Origin: Phenylobacterium deserti
GTDB lineage: Bacteria > Pseudomonadota > Alphaproteobacteria > Caulobacterales > Caulobacteraceae
Reading direction: 5' to 3'
Length of the DNA: 42,730 bases
Assembly: GCA_943332615.1 (NCBI GenBank)
Contig: CALQQB010000038.1
Location: forward strand, 1-42,730
Made by a program: the position numbers and the translations under genes. How positions within the stretch are numbered: position 1 is the stretch's first letter; every line of letters begins with the position of its first letter. The notes below the pieces were generated by a model that searched no databases, was not told the DNA's origin, and saw nothing but the letters and a program-made list of their open reading frames with translations. This document shows positions 17,382 to 24,037 of this stretch, piece after piece.

Positions 17382-17623
17382 CGCCGACCCTCGTCGCGGT
17401 CCTGCTTGAGTTCCTCCCAGGTGGTGGTGAAGCCAAGCTTCTCCCGCCGCTCCCGAACCCGGCGCATGAGCGCCTCGGCCGCCTCGGGGGACAGGCGCTT
17501 GCGAATGGCGTTCAAGGTGGCCACAGGCTCACCCCGCTTGGTGATCACCACCTCTTCGCCGCGCTGGGCAGCCTCGAGCAGTTCCGACAGGCGGTTCTTG
17601 GCTTCAAGCACGCCCACGCGCAT
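17378..17623 (-). CDS. vapB: Phd/YefM-type antitoxin partner of VapC
   Basis: An 81-residue antitoxin of the prevent-host-death fold. The N-terminal DNA-binding and dimerisation part reads VGVLEAKNRLSELLEAAQRG then EEVVITKRGEPVATL, a classic Phd/YefM pattern. The Arg/Glu-rich C-terminal segment (about 45-81) would wrap the toxin. It is the first gene of the vapB-vapC-rusA run. The ATG at 17621-17623 has AGGAG seven bases upstream. It very likely represses its own promoter through the CTAT repeats at 17638-17655. Confidence 0.93.
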   Translation of the reverse strand: MRVGVLEAKNRLSELLEAAQRGEEVVITKRGEPVATLNAIRKRLSPEAAEALMRRVRERREKLGFTTTWEELKQDRDEGRR

Positions 17624-17637
17624 CGCGATGCTCCTGG

Positions 17638-17655
17638 CTATCTATCTAGCTATAT
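17638..17655 (-). promoter_or_regulatory. Candidate vapB operator/promoter
   Basis: An AT-rich block in otherwise GC-rich sequence contains four CTAT/CTAG units in a row (17638-17653) plus AT, starting 15 bases upstream of the vapB start. Its position and repeats fit an autoregulatory operator overlapping the -10 region of the toxin-antitoxin operon. Confidence 0.45.
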
Positions 17656-17743
17656 GGGCGTCGAGCCCCGTCAAAGCAACCGCCTTGCAGTCTCCCGGCT
17701 AGCGGGTAAACCGTTGGGCGGCGAATGACTGGGGGACTTCACG

Positions 17744-19135
17744 ATGGCTGGCACGCGCACTGAAACCGATACCTTCGGCCCGATCGAGGTGGCTAACGAG
17801 GTCTATTGGGGCGCCCAGTCCCAGCGTTCGATCGGCAACTTCAAGATCGGCTGGGAGAAGCAGCCCAAGTCGGTGATCCGCGCCCTGGGCATCGTCAAGC
17901 GCGCCGCCGCCGAAGCCAATACCGAGCTGGGCCGCCTGGACCCGGAGATCTGCAAATACATCGTCGCCGCCGCCCAGGAGGTGATCGACGGCAAGCTGGA
18001 CGACCACTTCCCGCTGGTGGTCTGGCAGACCGGGTCCGGCACCCAGTCCAACATGAACGCCAACGAGGTGATCTCGAACCGCGCCATTCAGATGATGGGC
18101 GGGGAAATGGGCTCCAAGAAGCCCGTCCATCCCAACGACCACGTCAACATGAGCCAGTCGTCGAACGACACCTATCCCACGGCCATGCATATCGCCGCCG
18201 CCGAACAGGTGGCCAAGGAGCTGATGCCGGCGCTGGAGCACCTGCACGCGGCCCTGAAAGTCAAGGAAGCCGCCTTCGCCAAGATCATCAAGATTGGCCG
18301 CACCCATACCCAGGACGCCACGCCGCTGACGTTGGGCCAGGAGTTCGGTGGCTATCGCCAGCAGGTCGCCAACGGGGTCCGGCGGATCAAGGAAAGCCTC
18401 TACGGCCTCTATGAGCTGGCCCAGGGCGGCACGGCGGTCGGCACCGGCCTGAACGCCCCCATCGGCTTCGCCGAGCTGGTGGCCGCAAAGATCGCCGCCA
18501 TCACCCACCTGCCGTTCGTGACCGCGCCCAACAAGTTCGAGGCCCTGGCCGCCCACGACGCCATGGTCTTCAGCCACGGGGCGATCAACACGGTGGCCGC
18601 CTCGCTGTTCAAGATCGCCAACGACATCCGCTTCCTGGGCTCCGGGCCCCGTTCGGGCCTGGGCGAACTGGCCTTGCCGGAGAACGAGCCGGGGTCGTCG
18701 ATCATGCCGGGCAAGGTCAACCCGACCCAGTGCGAGGCGATCACCATGGTCTGCGCCCACATCTTCGGGAACCAGGCGGCCATGACCTTTGCCGGCGCGT
18801 CGGGCCACTTCGAGCTGAACGTCTTCAACCCGGTGATGGCCTACAACTTCCTGCAGTCCTGCCGCCTGATGACCGACGCCTCGATCTCCTTCACCGACAA
18901 CTGCGTGGTCGGCATCGAGGCCCGCGAGGACAACATCAAGTCGGCGCTGGAACGCTCCCTGATGCTGGTCACCGCGCTCAACAGCAAGCTCGGCTATGAC
19001 AACTGCGCCAAGATCGCCAAGACGGCGCACAAGAACGGCACCACGCTCCGGGAAGAAGCCGTCGGCGGCGGCTACCTGACGAACGAGGAGTTCGACGAAT
19101 ACGTGCGTCCGGAGAAGATGATCAGCCCCGGCTGA
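17744..19135 (+). CDS. fumC: Fumarate hydratase class II
   Basis: A 463-residue iron-independent fumarase of the TCA cycle that interconverts fumarate and malate. Signature segments include [20 protein letters not shown] at the N terminus, [13 protein letters not shown] (about residue 100), [20 protein letters not shown] (about 130), [16 protein letters not shown] (about 190), and the superfamily signature [15 protein letters not shown] (about 320) with its mobile catalytic loop. It resembles FumC rather than aspartase in ending [11 protein letters not shown] and [26 protein letters not shown] ribosome site precedes the ATG. It is single-cistron and sits between two toxin-antitoxin loci. Confidence 0.97.
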   Translation: MAGTRTETDTFGPIEVANEVYWGAQSQRSIGNFKIGWEKQPKSVIRALGIVKRAAAEANTELGRLDPEICKYIVAAAQEVIDGKLDDHFPLVVWQTGSGTQSNMNANEVISNRAIQMMGGEMGSKKPVHPNDHVNMSQSSNDTYPTAMHIAAAEQVAKELMPALEHLHAALKVKEAAFAKIIKIGRTHTQDATPLTLGQEFGGYRQQVANGVRRIKESLYGLYELAQGGTAVGTGLNAPIGFAELVAAKIAAITHLPFVTAPNKFEALAAHDAMVFSHGAINTVAASLFKIANDIRFLGSGPRSGLGELALPENEPGSSIMPGKVNPTQCEAITMVCAHIFGNQAAMTFAGASGHFELNVFNPVMAYNFLQSCRLMTDASISFTDNCVVGIEAREDNIKSALERSLMLVTALNSKLGYDNCAKIAKTAHKNGTTLREEAVGGGYLTNEEFDEYVRPEKMISPG

Positions 19136-19178
19136 CGGGGTTGATTGACCTTCACACCAAAGCGGCGCGTGAAGGGGC

Positions 19179-19424
19179 ATGGCCAAGGAAACCGTCTACA
19201 TCGTCCAGTCCTACAAGGCCGGCCGCGGCAAGTCGCTGAAGGCTGAACAGCAGGTCGGCTGCAAGACCGCCGAGGAGGCGCGCCGCAAGGCCGAGCGCCT
19301 GGGGCCGCTGCGTCCCGCCGTGGTGGCATTCTCGGCGACGGCGGACACGGAGATGGGCGACTACGACGAGAACCCGGTGATCCTGTTCCGCTCGGGGCCG
19401 CTGCCGCATCCGTTCTCGGAGTAG
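19179..19424 (+). CDS. Small conserved-looking hypothetical protein
   Basis: An 81-residue protein beginning MAKETVYIVQSYKAGRGKSL. A beta-alpha-beta arrangement is suggested: strand VYIVQSY, helix TAEEARRKAERLG, strand AVVAFSAT, then a short acidic stretch (DTEMGDYDEN) and strand PVILFRSG. There is no signal peptide. I recognise this as the kind of small protein often seen in Alphaproteobacteria but know no function. It lies 43 bases after fumC on the same strand and could be read through from it. Confidence 0.75.
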   Translation: MAKETVYIVQSYKAGRGKSLKAEQQVGCKTAEEARRKAERLGPLRPAVVAFSATADTEMGDYDENPVILFRSGPLPHPFSE

Positions 19425-19431
19425 GATGACG

Positions 19432-19446
19432 GCCGCTCCCAGCGGC
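19432..19446 (+). promoter_or_regulatory. Inverted repeat upstream of ccdA
   Basis: GCCGCT-CCC-AGCGGC, a perfect six-base inverted repeat ending 14 bases before the ccdA ATG. A TATCCT sequence (19449-19454) sits six bases before the ATG, and there is no clear ribosome site. It may be an operator for CcdAB autorepression at the start of a nearly leaderless transcript. Confidence 0.35.
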
Positions 19447-19460
19447 GTTATCCTCGGCCC

Positions 19461-19721
19461 ATGGGCAAGGAACTCAACATCGACCCAGACCTGCTGGCGC
19501 AGGCGGAGGCCGCCGGCGTAAAGATCACGCAGGTCGTCGAGAGCGCCCTACGCATCGAACTCTCAAAGGCGGCCCGCCGCGCCGAAGACGCCCGTTATGC
19601 GGGCCTGACGGACGAGGAAAAGGCCCGGCGGTGGGGCGAGGAGAACGCTGAGGCGATCAAGGCTCATGGCGAGCAGATCGAGAAGTACGGCGTCTTCGGC
19701 GAAGACCTCAGGACCTGGTGA
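19461..19721 (+). CDS. ccdA: CcdA-type antitoxin
   Basis: An 86-residue antitoxin. The N-terminal ribbon-helix-helix part is KELNIDPDLLAQAEAAGVKI followed by TQVVESALRIELSK. The C-terminal toxin-binding tail contains EEKARRWGEENAEAIKAH then GVFGEDLRTW, with the Trp, Asn-Ala-Ile and final aromatic residues expected of CcdA. The toxin gene follows immediately, with the TGA stop abutting the TTG start. No good ribosome site precedes the ATG. It would bind its own promoter together with CcdB. Confidence 0.92.
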   Translation: MGKELNIDPDLLAQAEAAGVKITQVVESALRIELSKAARRAEDARYAGLTDEEKARRWGEENAEAIKAHGEQIEKYGVFGEDLRTW

Positions 19722-20033
19722 TTGCGCCAGTTCGACGTCTATGAAGCTCCCTCGGAGACGTCGCGCCGGATCGCGCCCTATATCGTCGTCGTGCAATCGC
19801 ACTTCCTTGACGACCTTCCGACAGTGCTGATCGCGCCGCTGCTGCGCCGCCAGGAGCGGCCTGCCTATGGCGAGGTCAGCGTCATTGTAGATTTTGCCGA
19901 GGAAGAGCTGCTGTTCTCGCTCGCGGAACTTGTCGCTGTCGATAGGGGATCGCTGCGCCATCGACGAGGGGACGTTCGCGACCACGAGGACGCCATCCGC
20001 CGCGCGCTCGAACGCGTCTTCACCGGCTTCTAA
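19722..20033 (+). CDS. ccdB: CcdB-type DNA gyrase toxin
   Basis: A 103-residue toxin of the CcdB fold, which poisons DNA gyrase. MRQFDVYEAPSETSRRIAPY matches the start of E. coli CcdB ([20 protein letters not shown]), followed by VVVQSHFLDDLPTVLIAPLL. The C-terminal helix EDAIRRALERVFTGF corresponds to the gyrase-contacting end of CcdB; the Trp of the E. coli Trp-Gly-Ile end is Thr here, so gyrase poisoning needs testing. Translation starts at TTG directly after the ccdA stop codon, which would couple and limit toxin synthesis. It overlaps the end of the convergent prenyl synthase gene. Confidence 0.9.
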   Translation: MRQFDVYEAPSETSRRIAPYIVVVQSHFLDDLPTVLIAPLLRRQERPAYGEVSVIVDFAEEELLFSLAELVAVDRGSLRHRRGDVRDHEDAIRRALERVFTGF

Positions 20034-21034
20034 GCCCGCCGCATCACCGCGAAATCCGCCAGGTCCTGCAAGGCCGGGCGCCAGCTGTTCGACCCCGTAT
20101 CGGCGATCGCGGCCTTGGCGCTTTCGGCGTAGCGAACGGCCAGCGCCAGGGTGTCGTCCAGGGCGCGGGTCTCGCGCATCAGGTCGAAGGCGTGGACCAA
20201 GTCAGCGGCGGTCTGCTCACGACGATCGACGGTGCGGACCCAGAAGTCGCGCTCAGAGGCCGCTGTGCGCTGCATGGCCAGCAGCAGCGGCAGGGTGACC
20301 TTGCCTTCGCGGAAGTCGTCGCCGGGGTTCTTGCCCAGGGTCTTGGCGTCGCCGGAGTAGTCCAGGGCGTCGTCGATCAGCTGGAACGCCAAGCCCAGGT
20401 CCTGGCCGAACCGGCGCATGGCCCGGCAGCGTTCCGGCGGCGCTCCGGCGCAGACCGCGCCGGCCTCAGCGGCGGCGGCGAACAGCTCGGCGGTCTTGGC
20501 CTTGATGATCTCGATATAGACTTCATGGGTCAGGTCCAGGTCATGGCTGCGGGTAAGTTGCAGCACCTCGCCCTCGGAGATCACCCGGCTGGCGCGGGCC
20601 AGGATCTCCAGCGCCGCCATCGAGCCTGCGCCGACCATCAGTTCGAAGGCGCGCGCGAACAGGAAGTCGCCGACCAGCACGCTGGCCGGCGCGCCCCAGA
20701 TCAGATGGGCGGCCACCCGGCCGCGGCGCAGCTCGGACGAATCGATCACGTCGTCATGCAGCAGGGTGGCGGTGTGGATGAACTCCACCGCCGCCGCCAG
20801 CTTCAGGCAGTTGTCGTCGCGGGCGCCGCAGAGCCGGGCCGCCGCGATGGTCAGCAGCGGTCGCAGCCGCTTAGCCGAGCCCGCGATCAGGTGGTCGGCC
20901 AGCGCCGGGATCACCGGCACAGGGCTGTCCATATGTTCGCGGATGAGGGCATCGACGGCGCGCATGTCGGGCCCGGCCAGCTTCAGCAGCAGGTCCAGCG
21001 AGGGCGGCGCGGCGACGGCCTGGGCGGCTTCCAA
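20030..21034 (-). CDS. ispB: Long-chain polyprenyl diphosphate synthase
   Basis: A 334-residue trans-prenyltransferase that extends farnesyl diphosphate with isopentenyl units, most likely to the octa- to decaprenyl tail of ubiquinone. The first Asp-rich motif is LLHDDVIDSSELRRG and the second is FQLIDDALDYSG; GKNPGDDFREGKVTLPLLL is also diagnostic. The residues before the first motif (FIHTATLLHDD) are small, which is typical of long-chain products. The start is TTG at 21032-21034 with AAGGA nine bases upstream. It is convergent with ccdB (four-base overlap) and divergent from the methyltransferase at 21163. Product length is inferred, so the symbol is provisional. Confidence 0.92.
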   Translation of the reverse strand: MEAAQAVAAPPSLDLLLKLAGPDMRAVDALIREHMDSPVPVIPALADHLIAGSAKRLRPLLTIAAARLCGARDDNCLKLAAAVEFIHTATLLHDDVIDSSELRRGRVAAHLIWGAPASVLVGDFLFARAFELMVGAGSMAALEILARASRVISEGEVLQLTRSHDLDLTHEVYIEIIKAKTAELFAAAAEAGAVCAGAPPERCRAMRRFGQDLGLAFQLIDDALDYSGDAKTLGKNPGDDFREGKVTLPLLLAMQRTAASERDFWVRTVDRREQTAADLVHAFDLMRETRALDDTLALAVRYAESAKAAIADTGSNSWRPALQDLADFAVMRRA

Positions 21035-21162
21035 GCGAGGTAATCCTTATCGTCAAAGGCGTCCGGACCCCGCCAGCCGCCGTTTGCCGGGACAATGGTG
21101 ACGCGATAGGGCACGGTCAAGCGACGAGCGCCGTACCCCCTTCTACACCAAGGCCAGCCCAA

Positions 21163-21906
21163 ATGGATGCCGTCACTGAAGACCGTCTGCTGGACGGCCG
21201 CGTACGCCTGCGCCAGCCCGCGCGGGGCTATCGGGCGGGGCTGGACGCCGCCCTGCTGGCGGCCGCCTGCGACGCCGGGCCGGGCCAGCGGGTGCTGGAG
21301 GCCGGCTGCGGGGGCGGCGGGGCGCTGCTGGCCGCCGCCGTGCGCCGGCCGCAGGCGCGGTTTGTCGGCGTGGAGCGCGACGCCAAGGCGCTGAAGCTGG
21401 CGCAGGAGAACATCGTCCTGAACGCCATGGGCGACCGGGTCGAGGTGGTGGAGGGCGACGTGGCCGTGAGGTTCGCGGCCCTGGGCCTGGAGCCGTGCGA
21501 CGCGGTGTTCGCAAACCCGCCGTTCTTCGATGACGCCTCAGCCCTGCGCGGCCCGGCGCCCGAGCGCCGCGCCGCCTGGGTGGCCGACGATGGGCTGGTG
21601 GCCTGGATCGGGTTCCTGTCGAAGGCGGTGCGCGAGGGGGGGACGATCACCCTGATCCACCGCGCCGACCGGCTGGGCGACATCCTGGCCCTGCTGGCGG
21701 AGAAGTGCGGCTCGGTGCAGGTGCTGCCGATCCACCCCTTCGCCGACGAGCCGGCCAAGCGCGTACTGGTCCGCGCCATCAAGACCGGCAAGGCCCCGCT
21801 GCGGCTGCTGCCGCCACTGGTGCTGCACGAGCGCGGCGGAGAGAAGCATCGCCCCGAGGTGGAGGCGATCCTGCGCGGCGAGGCCGACCTGGGCTGGGCG
21901 CCCTAA
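21163..21906 (+). CDS. tRNA1(Val) A37 N6-methyltransferase-like (TrmN6/YfiC)
   Basis: A 247-residue SAM-dependent methyltransferase. Motif I is LEAGCGGGG (45-53), the acidic SAM-binding residue is in VGVERDAKAL, and the catalytic NPPF motif is at 118-121. NPPF indicates methylation of an amino group on a base, and the arrangement matches the TrmN6/YfiC group that modifies A37 of tRNA1(Val). RGYRAGLDAALLAAA upstream of motif I is typical of the alphaproteobacterial members. It starts 128 bases from the divergent prenyl synthase gene. A palindromic repeat element begins 25 bases after its stop. Confidence 0.85.
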   Translation: MDAVTEDRLLDGRVRLRQPARGYRAGLDAALLAAACDAGPGQRVLEAGCGGGGALLAAAVRRPQARFVGVERDAKALKLAQENIVLNAMGDRVEVVEGDVAVRFAALGLEPCDAVFANPPFFDDASALRGPAPERRAAWVADDGLVAWIGFLSKAVREGGTITLIHRADRLGDILALLAEKCGSVQVLPIHPFADEPAKRVLVRAIKTGKAPLRLLPPLVLHERGGEKHRPEVEAILRGEADLGWAP

Positions 21907-21930
21907 GCGAGCCCCAGTTCAGCCCGGCAG

Positions 21931-22038
21931 CTAGAGCGGTTCCCGTTTCGAATGAATCGAAACGGGGCTCTAGAGTCTTTGCTTGGTCGCTCTTCCTGCT
22001 CGGCTGATTTGATCCAAGTCAGCCGGGAAACGCTCTAG
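21931..22038. repeat. Composite palindromic repeat element
   Basis: This 108-base element is bounded by 15-base terminal inverted repeats (CTAGAGCGGTTCCCG and CGGGAAACGCTCTAG, 14 of 15 pairing). Inside, 21931-21973 folds on itself: CTAGAGC/GCTCTAG outer arms and a perfect ten-pair stem (21942-21951 with 21957-21966, loop ATGAA). A second hairpin lies at 22001-22025 (CGGCTGA/TCAGCCG). CTAGAGC-bounded palindromes of this style are dispersed in many alphaproteobacterial genomes. Here it could also terminate the upstream methyltransferase transcript. Confidence 0.8.
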
Positions 22039-22039
22039 G

Positions 22040-22469
22040 ATCGACGATATCCTGGGCTTGCGGGTGCTTCGTGACCCAGCCGGCCGTGGACGGACAGGTG
22101 GGCACGACCCTAAGGCCCCGCGCCCGGGCCTCGAAACGGTGCTTGCCGAGATTGTCGGTGACCCGCGGAGCTTCGGCCACGGGCGCCTCCTGAAAACCTG
22201 CCGGTTCTTGACGCGAAGCGGCCGCGCCGCCAAGGTCCGCGCGTCCCGGAGGCCTTCCCCAGAGAAGCCCTCCGTGTCAAAGAGGCGAGCCCGTTCAGAC
22301 GGGCTCTCGCGGCCTGAAAGCAGAGGAGGAGTTCCGCATGTCGTCCATTGCCCGCGCAGCCCTTCGCTGCGTCGCCGCTGACGTTGCCTGATCGGCAACA
22401 GCCCCTCGAACACGCGCGGGGTCCCCGCGGTCGGCGCCTGACTGGCTTTCGATCACAAGGACAACCCCA
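22040..22469 (+). promoter_or_regulatory. Long structured leader region upstream of rsgA
   Basis: A 430-base stretch between the palindromic element and rsgA with no convincing long gene. Its second half has three good hairpins: 22287-22306 (eight perfect pairs, loop TCAG), 22383-22399 (GTTGCC/GGCAAC) and 22415-22429 (six pairs). A 17-codon ORF with a strong ribosome site lies at 22338-22391, and its stop codon falls in the loop of the second hairpin. This layout suggests a transcribed, translation-sensitive leader. The first half (22040-22280) shows nothing I can name. Confidence 0.45.
22338..22391 (+). CDS. Possible 17-residue leader peptide upstream of rsgA
   Basis: The short ORF MSSIARAALRCVAADVA is preceded by GAGGAGGAG six bases before its ATG, the best ribosome site in the neighbourhood and better than that of rsgA itself. 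The TGA stop lies in the loop of a GTTGCC/GGCAAC hairpin, so a ribosome on the ORF would open that hairpin. There is no run of one amino acid as in classical attenuators. No homologue is known to me. Confidence 0.4.
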   Translation: MSSIARAALRCVAADVA

Positions 22470-23546
22470 TTGCTGAAATCCTACGGCTGGAGCGATCGGC
22501 TCCAGAACGACTTCGCACCCTATGCGGCCGAGGGCCTTGTCCCCGCTCGCATCGTCGTCACCCAGCGTGGCGGCTACCGCGTCATCACCGAGGCGGGCGA
22601 ACTGGACGCCCGCGCCACCGGGCCGCTGATGAAGGCGGCCTCCGACATCGCGCGGCCGACCGCCGGCGACTGGGTGGCGCTGGAGGCGCGGCCGGGAGAA
22701 ACCACCGCCCTGGTCCGGCACGTGCTGCCGCGCACCACCGCCTTTATCCGAAAAGCCTCCGGCCCCCGGGCCGGCGCGCAGGTTGTAGCGGCCAATGTCG
22801 ATGTGGCCCTGCTGGTGGCTTCGCTGAACGCCAACCTCAACCCGCGACGGCTGGAGCGCTACCTGGCCACAACGCATGAGAGCGGCGCCCAGCCGGTGAT
22901 CGTGCTGACCAAGTCGGATCTGGCCGAGTTCCTCGACGAGGACGTGGCCGAGATCGAGGCGATCGCCCTGGGCGCGCCGGTGCTGGCGCTATCGGCCAAG
23001 ACTGGCCAGGGGCTGGAGGCGCTGGACGGCTATCTGCGACCTGGGCAGACGGCGGTGCTGCTGGGCTCGTCGGGGGCGGGCAAGTCGACCCTGCTGAACG
23101 TGCTGGCCGGCGAGGAACGGATGGCCACCCGCGAGGTGCGCGCCGCCGACGACCGCGGCCGCCACACCACCACCCATCGGGAGCTGGTGCTGCTGCCGTC
23201 CGGCGCTCTGATCCTGGATACGCCCGGGATGCGGGAGATGGGCCTGTGGGACGCCGACGAGGGCGTCTCGGCCACCTTCGCCGACATCGAGGCGCTGGCC
23301 GCCCAGTGCAAGTTCCGCGACTGTGGCCACGGCGACGAGCCGGGCTGCGCGGTGCAGGCGGCGATCGAGGCGGGCGAACTCGATCCCGGCCGGCTCTACA
23401 GCTTCGACAAGCTGCAGGCGGAATTGGCCCACGACCGCCGCCGCCAGGACCCTATCGCGGCCCTGGAGCACCGGAAGGTCTGGGCCTCACGCCACAAGGC
23501 CGGCCAGGCGCGGACGAAGGCCAAGCGCAGGATCGACGAGGACTAG
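22470..23546 (+). CDS. rsgA: Ribosome small-subunit-dependent GTPase RsgA
   Basis: A 358-residue circularly permuted GTPase that checks late 30S subunit maturation. The order is OB-fold (about 20-95), then G4 VLTKSD (about 145), SAKTG (G5), G1 GSSGAGKSTLLN (about 200) and G3 DTPGMREMG. A C-terminal zinc module follows, with CKFRDCGHGDEPGC giving the Cys-Cys-His-Cys ligands. The tail is basic (RTKAKRRIDED). The start is TTG at 22470 with AAGGA eight bases upstream; with the structured leader this points to translational control. Some alphaproteobacteria carry RsgA paralogues, so it may not be the only copy. Confidence 0.95.
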   Translation: MLKSYGWSDRLQNDFAPYAAEGLVPARIVVTQRGGYRVITEAGELDARATGPLMKAASDIARPTAGDWVALEARPGETTALVRHVLPRTTAFIRKASGPRAGAQVVAANVDVALLVASLNANLNPRRLERYLATTHESGAQPVIVLTKSDLAEFLDEDVAEIEAIALGAPVLALSAKTGQGLEALDGYLRPGQTAVLLGSSGAGKSTLLNVLAGEERMATREVRAADDRGRHTTTHRELVLLPSGALILDTPGMREMGLWDADEGVSATFADIEALAAQCKFRDCGHGDEPGCAVQAAIEAGELDPGRLYSFDKLQAELAHDRRRQDPIAALEHRKVWASRHKAGQARTKAKRRIDED

Positions 23547-24037
23547 GTGGGCGGGTGGCGGCCGGAGCCGGCCGTGTCGCCTGCCGGTCGGACGCCGCCA
23601 TCTCCATCCCGAGCGGTGGTGCGCCGCGGTCGGGGTTGAGCCGTTAGACGGCGACAGGGGCCAAGGACCTATCGCGCGAGCCAGCGGGCCGGCAACCGGT
23701 ACTCGGCGCGACTGGGGCGTACGAGATCAAGGCCAACCAGGAAGGCCAGGCCGGTGAGATTCAACAGGGTCCGTATCTTGCGCATGCTGCATCCCCGATT
23801 TTGACAGCCACGGCTCAGTCGGTCGGAAGCTGCCCGGAGTCGGTGACGGTGACGTGTCAGGTCGCGGCGCATTGGCCCGCCTCCGACTGCCGCTTGCGCC
23901 ACGCGCCGATACCCGCCAGTCAGACTGCGTTCCAATCGGCGGGGGCGGCAACCGCGCCATTTGGTGAGCGGTAACCAATCCACGATAAGGAAACACAAAG
24001 CGCACACCATGGTGGGCCGGCAACCGAAAGTCCGACA
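23547..24037. other. Intergenic region upstream of the two-component genes
   Basis: About 490 bases with no convincing gene on the plus strand. A 38-codon minus-strand ORF (23669-23785) is the only candidate. The region must contain the promoter of the sensor kinase. I see no repeat, terminator or RNA gene that I can support. Confidence 0.4.
23669..23785 (-). CDS. Possible 38-residue membrane peptide
   Basis: A short ORF beginning MRKIRTLLNLTGLAFLVGLD: two basic residues followed by a hydrophobic run (TLLNLTGLAFLVGLDLV), then a basic tail ending RLPARWLAR. It could be a single-pass small membrane protein. The ribosome site is weak (GGGGA). It is inside a longer frame that has no other protein-like character. 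Support is slight. Confidence 0.25.
   Translation of the reverse strand: MRKIRTLLNLTGLAFLVGLDLVRPSRAEYRLPARWLAR

Noticed and set aside
22058..22381. 107-codon ORF in the rsgA leader region
   Set aside because: Arg/Pro/Ser-rich translation without codon bias or ribosome site; it overlaps the hairpins and the better-supported short ORF.
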